DNA of 64,000 nt from an uncultured Armatimonadota bacterium (GTDB lineage: Bacteria > Armatimonadota > Armatimonadia > Armatimonadales > Armatimonadaceae). Under the pieces are notes generated by a model, which saw only the letters and a program-made list of their open reading frames with translations, had not been told where the DNA came from and ran no database searches. This document shows, piece after piece, positions 18,158-25,858 of the stretch; position 1 is the stretch's first letter; the number at the start of each line of letters is the position of its first letter. The stretch covers positions 62,001 through 126,000 of the forward strand of contig CAIVZM010000022.1 in NCBI GenBank assembly GCA_903910385.1. Reading direction: 5' to 3'. The position numbers and the translations under genes are program-made.

Positions 18158-19057
18158 TTATATACCTGCGGCGGCAAGGCGGGCTTTTTCCTGTGCAATC
18201 ACTTCCTGCTGGCGGCGAACACGCTCTGGAATAATGCGCTCACGTGGGACGGTGGGAGCGAACGGGAAGCGGTCAACGCCGAGAGCGTTTAACACCGTTT
18301 TTTCTATCAGGGAATAATCGCCGTCAGCACGATCAAAGTTCATCGGTTCTTTGAGATGGATGGGTGGGTTGGTAATCAGGCGAGGAAGGCGTAGAGCGTT
18401 TTCGGACGACGCATGGAGAATATACGGATGCATCAGATATACATCCCCGGTTTTGCCGGTCGCTTCAACGAACTGATGACATTGTGCGATCAGGTCTTTG
18501 AATCCGAAACTGTTGGGCAATGTTCCTTCCGTCTTATCCGCCATAAAGCGAGCGACGACCGGAACGGAATCCGTCGCTACAAAGGTTGCCCCGCCACGAG
18601 GTAGAACATCTGACCAGAGAATGATGGTCAACAATCCCTGTTCAGGAGAATCCAGAAAGTGGCGGAAGAAGTCGCCATCTTTATGCCATCCGGGAGAGTT
18701 CGCAGTTGGCGGTTGCCATGTTTCTGCATGTTCAGGCGCTCCCAGATTGACGATAAAGCTATCACCCCATTGTGCTGGTTGCTGAATCCGGTCTTCGCCG
18801 CCGCAGAGTTCACAAATTGCGCCCCATGCGCGAGGCGAAAAATCCTTCACCGGGCGATGGTTAAGGGAAGGCATGTGGATGCGCGTTTGCGCCCATGTCT
18901 CCGGATCATGAGGATCATATCCCAGACGAACAAATGTATCCCGCGACCATTGTTCGCCCTGTTCGCTGGTGAAGGCGTTTCGGATACAGACCATTCCGGT
19001 AGTCAGGAACGATTCTACATCCTCGTCAGAAAGAAATTCGTATTTCTTTGCGGTCAT
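18158..19057 (-). CDS. Phytanoyl-CoA dioxygenase (PhyH) family protein
   Basis: A 299-residue protein of the non-haem Fe(II)/2-oxoglutarate-dependent oxygenase superfamily. The iron-binding HxD is in WHKDGDFF (His125, Asp127) and the distal histidine is in HPYILHAS (His215), followed by an arginine (LRLPRLITN) suited to bind 2-oxoglutarate. The family hydroxylates diverse small molecules, and bacterial members often act on secondary metabolites or carbohydrates; the substrate here is unknown. It is encoded alone, 131 bp downstream of the parvulin gene on the same strand. The start is the ATG at 19057. A second, shorter PhyH-like gene lies at 31292-32032. Confidence 0.85.
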   Translation of the reverse strand: MTAKKYEFLSDEDVESFLTTGMVCIRNAFTSEQGEQWSRDTFVRLGYDPHDPETWAQTRIHMPSLNHRPVKDFSPRAWGAICELCGGEDRIQQPAQWGDSFIVNLGAPEHAETWQPPTANSPGWHKDGDFFRHFLDSPEQGLLTIILWSDVLPRGGATFVATDSVPVVARFMADKTEGTLPNSFGFKDLIAQCHQFVEATGKTGDVYLMHPYILHASSENALRLPRLITNPPIHLKEPMNFDRADGDYSLIEKTVLNALGVDRFPFAPTVPRERIIPERVRRQQEVIAQEKARLAAAGI

Positions 19058-19188
19058 TGATTTACTTCTCTGTAATCCCGGCGGTCTCTGAGAAAGGACT
19101 TCAGAGACCGCCGACCTTGATTATCGCATTTATCGAAATAGACTTGACAGCGTCCTTACTCGGAAAGACTGCCATCACATCTGCTACA

Positions 19189-20295
19189 TCACTTCGTCTT
19201 GGATGCGGCTTTTGTCGGCGCTTTTGCAGGCGTTCCCGGTGGCAATTTGGCGGGAATCAGGGGTTTGGCATTAGGCACCAGAACGACCGCTCGATTGACC
19301 GTAATCGGACGCTTTGTTCGCAGATTTTCGATCAGGCGTTGTTGCGATTGCTGGTTGTTGATGATTTCGTTGATCATCCGTTGGGTATAGGCGGCTTTTT
19401 CGGCGGCGGGCGCATCTTTGCCTCGGGCGAGCAGTTTGATCAGATGGTAACCGAACTGACTCTTGACCGGGCCAACGATATCGCCGACGTTCTTGATACT
19501 GAATCCGGCTTGCTCAAACGCTGGGTCTAAGCGTCCGGGCGGAAGGAAACCGAGGTCGCCGCCTTTAGGGGCGTTCGATTTATCGTCGGAGTACTTGCCT
19601 GCGGCTTCCTCAAAAGAGATTTTGCCCGCTTTGATATCAGCGAGGACGCTTTCGATCTTCGCTTTGGCATCTTCATCCTTTTTCTTTAATTCTTCCGGCG
19701 TCAACGCTTTGGGTTGTTCGTCCACGGAGGTTGGCAATGCAATATTGGCAACGAGAATATGAGCGAGTCGCATCTGGTTGTCCATCGGCGGGATTTCTTT
19801 CGCCACCATTCGCGTCAGGACTTTGCGTCGCAACAAATCCATGTAGACGTTCCAGCGGATATATTCATCGGTAAAGCCTTCTTCCGCCGCGATTTCGTCG
19901 AAGGTGCGGGGCGTTCCGCCGCGCATCATGGCGGTCTGTACCACTCGATCACGGACTTTTTTGATTTCTTCCTGCAGTTCCGCTTCCGTGACGCTGACAT
20001 TTTGCGCCTTTGCTTCCTGTTGCAGCAGGTTTGCTAGCACCACCTGATCCGTCAGCCCCCGACCACGGGTCAGGTTGACATAAGCCAGAACATCGTCGCG
20101 TGTAATATCCTGCGTGCCGACACGGGCGGCGACATTCGCGGGAAGGATAATCTTGGGCGCAGGCTTTGGAGCAGCCGGCTTTGTAGGAGGGGGAACGGGC
20201 GGTGCTGCCTTTGGCGCAGTCTGGGCGAAAGCGGCTCCGGAAATGGAAAGCCCAAACGCCACAAGAGCGGCGCGGGATGACGGCGAAAATATCAT
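19189..20295 (-). CDS. Exported parvulin-type peptidyl-prolyl isomerase (SurA/PrsA-like)
   Basis: A 368-residue protein with a cleavable signal (ending near SGAAFAQ) and a Pro/Ala-rich linker. A SurA_N-like helical region follows (about 50-165, AARVGTQDITRDDVLAYVNL). A rotamase domain follows at about 175-295: MRLAHILVAN, FEEAAGKYSDDKSNAPKGGDLGF and VGPVKSQFGYHLIKL. A basic Ala/Lys/Pro tail ends the protein. Such proteins assist folding outside the cytoplasmic membrane. GAGGAT precedes the ATG by 9 bases. A TTGACG/TACCAT promoter lies at 20403-20432, so it is transcribed separately from the DUF177 gene upstream. Confidence 0.9.
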   Translation of the reverse strand: MIFSPSSRAALVAFGLSISGAAFAQTAPKAAPPVPPPTKPAAPKPAPKIILPANVAARVGTQDITRDDVLAYVNLTRGRGLTDQVVLANLLQQEAKAQNVSVTEAELQEEIKKVRDRVVQTAMMRGGTPRTFDEIAAEEGFTDEYIRWNVYMDLLRRKVLTRMVAKEIPPMDNQMRLAHILVANIALPTSVDEQPKALTPEELKKKDEDAKAKIESVLADIKAGKISFEEAAGKYSDDKSNAPKGGDLGFLPPGRLDPAFEQAGFSIKNVGDIVGPVKSQFGYHLIKLLARGKDAPAAEKAAYTQRMINEIINNQQSQQRLIENLRTKRPITVNRAVVLVPNAKPLIPAKLPPGTPAKAPTKAASKTK

Positions 20296-20402
20296 GTCGG
20301 GTAAATCCTCACTGTAAACGCCGCCGTGTCGCCGATAACTTAGAATTGGATTGGGCGAGCGGGGCGGAAAGAGGCGCGGTGAACGGGGCCTTTCCCGCGC
20401 CT

Positions 20403-20432
20403 ATGGTATCGTAGAGCGCTCTCTACCGTCAA
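20403..20432 (-). promoter_or_regulatory. Sigma-A-type promoter of the parvulin gene with palindromic spacer
   Basis: On the minus strand TTGACG (20432-20427) and TACCAT (20408-20403) are 18 bp apart. The spacer contains the perfect palindrome AGAGCGCTCT (20413-20422), a possible operator. The parvulin start is about 100 bp downstream. Confidence 0.55.
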
Positions 20433-20474
20433 GATGGGCATAGTTCAAGCCAGAAGGGACGTCCCAGATGTCTG

Positions 20475-21122
20475 CTATTCCCGTTCTCGCCAGAGGTCGC
20501 CCAGTCGGCGCAAAGGATTGTCTGCGGCTACTCTTGCCTCTTCCGCCGCCTGCGCTTCCGCCTCTTCGACGCTGATCACTCCGGCAACCTTGCACTCGGG
20601 TTCGCAACGTGGTTGTAGTGGCGCGGCAAGTAGTAGGTTCTGACGTAAAAGGTCACCAAAATCCATGATGTTACCGGTAATGACAGCGGCGGGAGCGTCC
20701 TCGTCCACTGCTTTGATTTCTTCCTGATTGTATGCGTTCCGCTCCGCAATCAGTGGGAATTCTTCCTGAATTTCCGCTTCAACCGTCATATCGACAGGTG
20801 AAAGGCAACGGGCGCATTCCAGGCGTAATGTCGCTGACGCTCGCCCTCGCACAATCAACGCCTCACCCGCATTGGTGATTTCCACCTCACCTACAGTTGG
20901 GGTTACCGCCGGATAGTCCGTCTCATCCCAGGGTGGAATCCGAAATTTATGATGGTAGTGCATCCCAATACGGCGATTGATTTCAGAGATATCCAGCAAC
21001 CGCTCTTCCGGACCGGGCTCTCCATTCTTCGAACGTGTAGACGCGACCCCGCCTTCCTCAGGCTCATCGCCATGATACGAAAAACGCGAGGTTGATTCTG
21101 TCGTCTGTTGTGACCTGTTCAT
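20475..21122 (-). CDS. DUF177 (YceD-like) protein
   Basis: A 215-residue cytoplasmic protein. Its core matches DUF177: GEVEITNAGEALIVRGRASATLRLECARCLSPVDMTVEAEIQEEF (read as consecutive pieces), then an acidic block and LRQNLLLAAPLQPRCEPEC. The four cysteines (CARC and CEPEC) could bind zinc. The family is linked to large-ribosomal-subunit biogenesis and is usually followed by rpmF (L32). Here rpmF does not follow; the next gene is the parvulin. A charged N-terminal extension of about 60 residues precedes the core. The start is the ATG at 21122. Confidence 0.85.
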   Translation of the reverse strand: MNRSQQTTESTSRFSYHGDEPEEGGVASTRSKNGEPGPEERLLDISEINRRIGMHYHHKFRIPPWDETDYPAVTPTVGEVEITNAGEALIVRGRASATLRLECARCLSPVDMTVEAEIQEEFPLIAERNAYNQEEIKAVDEDAPAAVITGNIMDFGDLLRQNLLLAAPLQPRCEPECKVAGVISVEEAEAQAAEEARVAADNPLRRLGDLWRERE

Positions 21123-21361
21123 GATGTTTCGTTATACCATAGCGGCCCCTGAAGTCTGAAGCGTCAGCACATGAAGACGGCTCATAAAAGATATTTCTGC
21201 CATCGAATACCCCGATTTTTCAGGCGGGCGCGGATGACCCAATGAATGCGTTCCTCGAAAGAAAAAAGTCCATCATCCCGCCTACATGACGTCAAGGGAT
21301 CGTATCCCTGGAAGAAATACAGTTTGAAATTCAAAACTGAGCAAAATCTACGCCTATTAAT

Positions 21362-21676
21362 GTGCAAATGAGGGTAATAAGATACGGCAGTGCGCTGATG
21401 GCGGAAGGAATTCTCTTTAGCGTTCTCTCAGCGGTTGTATCCGAACAGAAAGGGCTCCATCAATCGTTGAAAATTGGTAAAACGGACGCCGCATGGCTGT
21501 ATCATGTAGGAGTGAAATACGCTCGATTGGGAGAATGTCAGGAAAGGCGACGATTACTTTATCGCGCGATGAACCTGAATCCGCATTTGAGCCCCTTACA
21601 AACACCAGTTACCGCCGCAATGATGCCGGAATTGGGTGTGAAGCCTCTGACCCGACGGGCGCAGGTGTCTCCATGA
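21362..21676 (+). pseudogene. TPR-protein C-terminal fragment coupled to the HupE-like gene
   Basis: A 104-codon ORF whose middle and end (DAAWLYHVGVKYARLGECQE, then LLYRAMNLNPHLSPLQTP) look like the last tetratricopeptide repeat and tail of a larger TPR protein. The first 40 residues have no TPR character and the rest of such a protein is missing upstream, so it is probably a 5'-truncated gene. It could also be a short live ORF kept for coupling, because its stop overlaps the HupE-like ATG as ATGA (21673-21676). In many genomes a TPR protein precedes HupE/UreJ-like genes (family knowledge), which supports common ancestry of the pair. Confidence 0.55.
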
Positions 21677-22848
21677 GTGATTTCCTTCCACGAATGCGAC
21701 AAATCATGAGTGCGCTTTTCCTGATGATAGGGTGCGTTCTGACGGCGGTCGGAGCGAAAGCGCACACCGTGCCCGATAGTCATATTAATCTACACCTCGG
21801 TCCGAACGGCGCTCATGCGGAAATCACAGCGGCCTGGAGCGGCTTGACTCATGATATACCCGCTCTGGGCGGCATCGAAAACCCAGTCACTGCATCTTCT
21901 GCGACGGCTGAACAGAATCGGGAAGCAATATTTCGTCTGCTGAAAACGCAGTTCAATATCGAGATCAACGGGCAATATCTAACCGCGGAATCTGGAGCTT
22001 TCGATCTTTCCGAGGATAAGAAGAGCGTTCGGGCGGAACTGTTCTTCCCTTGGGCGGACGCCGCTGGTAAACTGATTCCACCGCCTGATTCCTGCCGGGT
22101 GCATGGCTTGCTGTTTCCAACGGCTCTGAGGCATCGAACCATCGTCAGTATCTATCGCGACGATAAACTGGTGCGGGAAGATATTCTGACGCCGGACGAT
22201 AGCGAGGTGGATTATAAAGTCGGCGCGACGCAAAATCGCTGGGATGTCGTGCGCCAGTTTGTCCGCGAGGGTATCCGTCATATCTTCATCGGGCCAGATC
22301 ATATATGTTTTATTGTTGGATTGTTACTGGCGGGTGGAGGCGTTTATCGTCTACTCAAAATCGTTACGGCATTTACCGTGGCGCACAGTATCACTCTGGC
22401 ATTGGCGGCTCTGGGCGTCTACAACCCGTCTCCATCGTTTGTTGAACCTGCTATCGCTTTTACTATTGTTGTTGTTGGGGTGTATAGCATTGGCGCTTTG
22501 CGTCAGGAATCGTCTGAAACAGCAGGGGAATCTCAAGCCGTTTCCTTTAAGCATGAGGCGCGTGATCTGCGCGTGTGGTTCGCCTTCTCCTTCGGGCTCA
22601 TCCACGGCTTTGGCTTCGCCGGAGCGCTGGCGGAACTCGAACTTCCGCGCTGGGCGTTGGGTTGGTCACTATTTTCTTTTAATGTCGGCGTAGAACTGGG
22701 GCAGGCGTGTATCGTGCTATTGATCGCGCCGGCGCTGTCGTCCATCGCACATTCCCGCCCGACTCTGGCGCGAAACATCGCATATGTGGGTTCTCTGGGC
22801 GTTGTCTTTGCAGGCGCGTACTGGTTTGTCGAACGGATATGGACATGA
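21673..22848 (+). CDS. HupE/UreJ-like multi-pass membrane protein
   Basis: A 391-residue protein with a signal-like N-terminus (MSALFLMIGCVLTAVGAKAH). An extracytoplasmic beta-rich region of about 190 residues follows, then six to seven membrane segments with the histidine motifs of HupE/UreJ_2: HIFIGPDHICFIVG, TVAHSITLALAALGVY and FGLIHGFGFAGALAE. HupE and UreJ proteins are linked to nickel transport for hydrogenase and urease, but this longer subfamily occurs without either enzyme and its substrate is unproven. A longer frame from 21493 would swallow the TPR fragment in another frame, so the ATG at 21673, preceded by AGGTG and overlapping a stop, is chosen. No urease or hydrogenase gene is in the window. 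Confidence 0.85.
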   Translation: MSDFLPRMRQIMSALFLMIGCVLTAVGAKAHTVPDSHINLHLGPNGAHAEITAAWSGLTHDIPALGGIENPVTASSATAEQNREAIFRLLKTQFNIEINGQYLTAESGAFDLSEDKKSVRAELFFPWADAAGKLIPPPDSCRVHGLLFPTALRHRTIVSIYRDDKLVREDILTPDDSEVDYKVGATQNRWDVVRQFVREGIRHIFIGPDHICFIVGLLLAGGGVYRLLKIVTAFTVAHSITLALAALGVYNPSPSFVEPAIAFTIVVVGVYSIGALRQESSETAGESQAVSFKHEARDLRVWFAFSFGLIHGFGFAGALAELELPRWALGWSLFSFNVGVELGQACIVLLIAPALSSIAHSRPTLARNIAYVGSLGVVFAGAYWFVERIWT

Positions 22849-22869
22849 CTCCAGAAAATAGTTACGCGC

Positions 22870-24231
22870 TCAACGCTTGGAAAGCATACGGGGAGGAGTC
22901 GCTAATGCGCCAGGTGAGGTTCCCCGAATCAAACGGGGAGTGATCCCTGTCCGATCCGTGTAACGCGTTGCCAGTTCGCGCACAATATCCGGTTCCGCTT
23001 CCGTTCGGCAAAGTACGCACACTGTGCCGCCACTTCCCCCCCCGGTAATTTTCGCGCCGGAAACACCGGGAAGTTCTGCAACAAGTTCCGTCAATAAATC
23101 TGTTTCGGGAGCGCCAAGCCCACAGGCGGAGTAGGATTTATGCGCTCCCGCCATGTGTATCCCGGCTTCCATAAACGCCGCATCGCTGGCTTGCCGTAAA
23201 TTTTCCACAAAACGGCGGACACGATGATTCTCAAAAATCGCGTGCTCAGCGGCGGCGCGAACGCTATATGTCTCACCCGGTTCGACGGCGGTAACGGAAT
23301 CATAAATGCCGCCGTGCATTGACAGGAAATCACTCCCAGCCATAGTCTCAGGAAGACCATTCGGGGAGATTTCCTGATAGACATTTGGGGTAATATTGCA
23401 CAGATGGCCACCGAAACCACTTCCCGCACTGTCCGCCAGAATCTTAAACCCCATAAACGCCGCGACTCTGGTATTGGTGTAAGCGACGCCGCCGACGCTA
23501 TGCTTGACGCCGGAATCGATGCCGAAGACCGACCATCCGTTCGGCAGTGTGACATTGCCCTGAATCTGATGTGGTTGGCAAAGCAATAACAATAACTTGC
23601 CGGATTCGCCAAAGGCGGATGTCACCTGATCCATAATGCCGCAGGGAGCGTCCATAACATCATTTTCGACCCTCTGGCAAAGACGCGCCAGGGAAAGGCC
23701 GTCCATCTCCACTCCGAAGGCGGCGCAAAGCGCCCGCATAGAAGCGACCTCTACCGCTGCAGATGAAGAAACGCCCGCTCCCAACGGCACGTTAGAATAT
23801 AGGAAGAAGCGACCGCCAGTACTGCGCGGGATCAATCCTTCCGCTCGGAGCAAAGCGAAACACCCTGCGATATAACCTGCCCAGCGCAGGGAAGGCGCGG
23901 ATTCGCGCAGGAATTTCAGCAACGACACCGGGTTGATAAACACTTCTGCAGGGAGTCGCACTTCTGAAGTCAGTCCTTCTGATTCCGCATTGCCGGAACG
24001 CACAATGACGGTATTGTCCTTGACTCCGCCTGCCTGAACCGCACAAAGCGCGGCCTGCTCAATGGGCATTTCCGCCACCAGAGAGCCGGAGTAGTCCGCA
24101 ATTCCACCCATGACATCCAACCTACCTGGCGCGCGCGCGACCCAAACGGGCGTTTCTGGAAGAAAAAAATCTCCAGCTTCACGTCGGCAAAGATTTTCAA
24201 ACGAATCGAAATCAGACTCAACAATAGACAT
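22870..24231 (-). CDS. L-arabinokinase-like GHMP kinase (galactokinase family)
   Basis: A 453-residue sugar kinase of the GHMP superfamily. The N-terminal galactokinase signature reads VARAPGRLDVMGGIADYSGS (32-50), the ATP loop is PLGAGVSSSAAVEVAS (149-164), the catalytic aspartate is in APCGIMDQVTSAFGE (Asp201) and the C-terminal motif is GAKITGGGSGGTVCVL. From memory, these blocks, together with FGIDSGVKHSVGG and SYSACGLG, match the kinase half of plant L-arabinokinase more closely than bacterial GalK, whose signature is GRVNLIGEHTDY. The likely reaction is L-arabinose (or a related sugar) to the 1-phosphate. Plant enzymes carry an extra N-terminal glycosyltransferase-like half that is absent here. 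It is convergent with the HupE-like gene, with a 21-bp gap. Confidence 0.8.
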   Translation of the reverse strand: MSIVESDFDSFENLCRREAGDFFLPETPVWVARAPGRLDVMGGIADYSGSLVAEMPIEQAALCAVQAGGVKDNTVIVRSGNAESEGLTSEVRLPAEVFINPVSLLKFLRESAPSLRWAGYIAGCFALLRAEGLIPRSTGGRFFLYSNVPLGAGVSSSAAVEVASMRALCAAFGVEMDGLSLARLCQRVENDVMDAPCGIMDQVTSAFGESGKLLLLLCQPHQIQGNVTLPNGWSVFGIDSGVKHSVGGVAYTNTRVAAFMGFKILADSAGSGFGGHLCNITPNVYQEISPNGLPETMAGSDFLSMHGGIYDSVTAVEPGETYSVRAAAEHAIFENHRVRRFVENLRQASDAAFMEAGIHMAGAHKSYSACGLGAPETDLLTELVAELPGVSGAKITGGGSGGTVCVLCRTEAEPDIVRELATRYTDRTGITPRLIRGTSPGALATPPRMLSKR

Positions 24232-24385
24232 AATTGGTTATTTTATCGGAAGGGAGATGGGGTTGAAATCGTTAGAATGAGTTTACGGCGGAAAACAAAG
24301 TGTCCGCCGGTAACGTTCACCCTGTCAAAAACAATTTCCTTTTGAATATGGTTCTGCATAATGCTTGCTTTTGCCGTAAAACGCC

Positions 24386-24415
24386 TTGACAAGACGGATG
24401 CTGGGCGGGTACACT
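24386..24415 (+). promoter_or_regulatory. Sigma-A-type promoter upstream of argC
   Basis: TTGACA (24386-24391) and TACACT (24410-24415) are 18 bp apart. Transcription would start near 24422 and run about 355 nt before argC. Since the upstream gene reads the other way, this is the probable promoter of the arginine operon. Confidence 0.75.
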
Positions 24416-24547
24416 CTCGAATACGCGAAAATGCAATTCAATACAGCGACAAACGCTCTGCGTCGCCGACTCCGTCGTCCACAGGACGCCTCGGACGCCG
24501 CCTCGCAGAAAATAACAGGAACGACGCGCTAAAATAGTGCAGTCGTA

Positions 24548-24775
24548 ATGCGCAGGACGGGGGCCGTGGCAATACGCCGTAAATGGGTCATGATGACTCA
24601 TGCGGCAAGCGGCCCGAAACCAGAATTGCGTAAAATCGCAAAAGAGTTTGAAAGAAGGGCCGCCGAAAGCGTTAAACGCTTTCTGCGGTCTTTTTGTTTG
24701 GTATTCACGGAAGCGATGGTTCGCGCCATTTCCGGAAATCCTGAATCCATGATTCTCAGCCGGGGGACTGAATAG
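24548..24775 (+). CDS. Arg-rich 75-codon leader ORF before argC
   Basis: The ORF starts MRRTGAVAIRRKW and ends three bases before the argC ATG. Twelve or so of its 75 codons are arginine, including pairs at codons 2-3 (CGC AGG), 10-11 (CGC CGT) and 36-37 (AGA AGG). AGA and AGG look rare in the neighbouring genes, which mostly use CGT and CGC. The AGA-AGG pair (24653-24658) sits exactly at the foot of the terminator hairpin. I do not recognise the protein and see no good ribosome-binding site. It could be a leader peptide for arginine attenuation, a small helical protein, or chance. Treat as a candidate. Confidence 0.4.
   Translation: MRRTGAVAIRRKWVMMTHAASGPKPELRKIAKEFERRAAESVKRFLRSFCLVFTEAMVRAISGNPESMILSRGTE
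24609..24699 (+). promoter_or_regulatory. Putative transcription attenuator of the arg operon
   Basis: An intrinsic terminator lies at 24658-24699. Its 5' arm is GGCCGCCGAAAGCG, its 3' arm CGCTTTCTGCGGTC, with a TTAAA loop, one mismatch and one G-U pair, followed by TTTTTGTTT. The segment GCGGCCC (24609-24615) is exactly complementary to GGGCCGC (24657-24663) at the base of that arm and could form a competing antiterminator. It lies between the only visible promoter and argC, so it can end transcription before the operon. The pairings are seen in the sequence; regulation by arginine is inferred. Confidence 0.6.
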
Positions 24776-24778
24776 CGA

Positions 24779-25858
24779 ATGATAAATGTAGCGATAATAG
24801 GCGTCAGCGGATATGCCGGAGGGGAGGCGGCACGGATTCTTTCACAACATCCTGAAGTGGAAGTGACTTTCGCTTCGTCCGAATCCAACGCCGGAAAACC
24901 GCTTTCGGCGGCGTATCCGGGTTTGACAGGGACGCGTGCAGGACGTCTTATCTGCCATGGCTCCGATATGGAAAAGGCGGCGGACACGGCGGAAGTGATT
25001 TTTCTGGCGCAGGAGAGCGGCGCCGCCATGAAAGCGGCGGAATCTCTGCTGGCAAAGGGAAAGAAAATCATCGACCTGTCCGCCGATTTCCGCTTGCGCG
25101 ATGCTTCGGTTTTTGAGACTTGGTACAAGATTCCGCACTCCGCGCCACATCTGCTCAATGGAAGCGGGGCTGCCACCGGTGCGGTCTACGGATTGCCGGA
25201 ATGGAATTTTGAGGCATTGGAGTCCGCGCAACTAGTCGCAAACCCCGGCTGTCATGTCACAGCGGCGTTGCTGGCGTTATTGCCGCTTCTGGATCAGTCT
25301 CTCATCGAGACTCGCGGAATTATCATCGACAGTAAGACGGGAGTCTCCGGCGCGGGTAGGACGAAAAGCGAACTGATCTATCGCTTCAGCGAGATGAACG
25401 AGAGCATGCTTCCGTACAATCTGGGCGGGACGCATCGGCATATTCCGGAGATCGAACAGAACCTTTCTGATGTTGCCGGAGAGTCTGTGGTCGTCACTTT
25501 CGCGCCCCATCTTGCGCCGATGACGCGAGGCATTCTTTCGACCTGTTATGCCCGGTTGAAGGAGGATGCAGTGACGGCGCAAACGATTACCGATGCGTTA
25601 CGTGATACCTACAGCGAGGAGGGCGCGCCCTTTGTGATCGTCCGTAATTCCGGTGACTGGCCCTCTACGAAGGATGTTTTCGGTTCGAACTTCTGTCATC
25701 TGTCTGCCACGGTAGATAGTAGGACTGGATCGGTCATTATCGTTTCCGCGATTGATAATCTTGTCAAAGGGGCGGCGGGACAGGCGGTGCAAAATATGAA
25801 TCTGATGTGCGGTCTGCCGGAAACGGCAGGCCTGGAAGGCGGCGGACAATGGCCGTAG
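24779..25858 (+). CDS. argC: N-acetyl-gamma-glutamyl-phosphate reductase
   Basis: The enzyme reduces N-acetylglutamyl 5-phosphate to the semialdehyde with NADPH, third step of arginine synthesis. The 359-residue protein starts with a Rossmann motif (VAIIGVSGYAGGEAARIL) and carries the catalytic cysteine in ANPGCHVTAALLALLPL (Cys158). Conserved blocks IDLSADFRLRD, GLPEWNF and SKTGVSGAGR are present, as are the late histidine motifs (GGTHRHIPEIEQ, FAPHLAPMTRGIL). It opens the argC-argJ-argB series; the argJ start overlaps its last 10 bp. The start follows a weak GGGGGAC. Confidence 0.97.
   Translation: MINVAIIGVSGYAGGEAARILSQHPEVEVTFASSESNAGKPLSAAYPGLTGTRAGRLICHGSDMEKAADTAEVIFLAQESGAAMKAAESLLAKGKKIIDLSADFRLRDASVFETWYKIPHSAPHLLNGSGAATGAVYGLPEWNFEALESAQLVANPGCHVTAALLALLPLLDQSLIETRGIIIDSKTGVSGAGRTKSELIYRFSEMNESMLPYNLGGTHRHIPEIEQNLSDVAGESVVVTFAPHLAPMTRGILSTCYARLKEDAVTAQTITDALRDTYSEEGAPFVIVRNSGDWPSTKDVFGSNFCHLSATVDSRTGSVIIVSAIDNLVKGAAGQAVQNMNLMCGLPETAGLEGGGQWP

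Noticed and set aside
20296-20474. rpmF (L32) downstream of DUF177
   Set aside because: The frames in this gap contain no L32 sequence; the gap holds a promoter for the parvulin gene.
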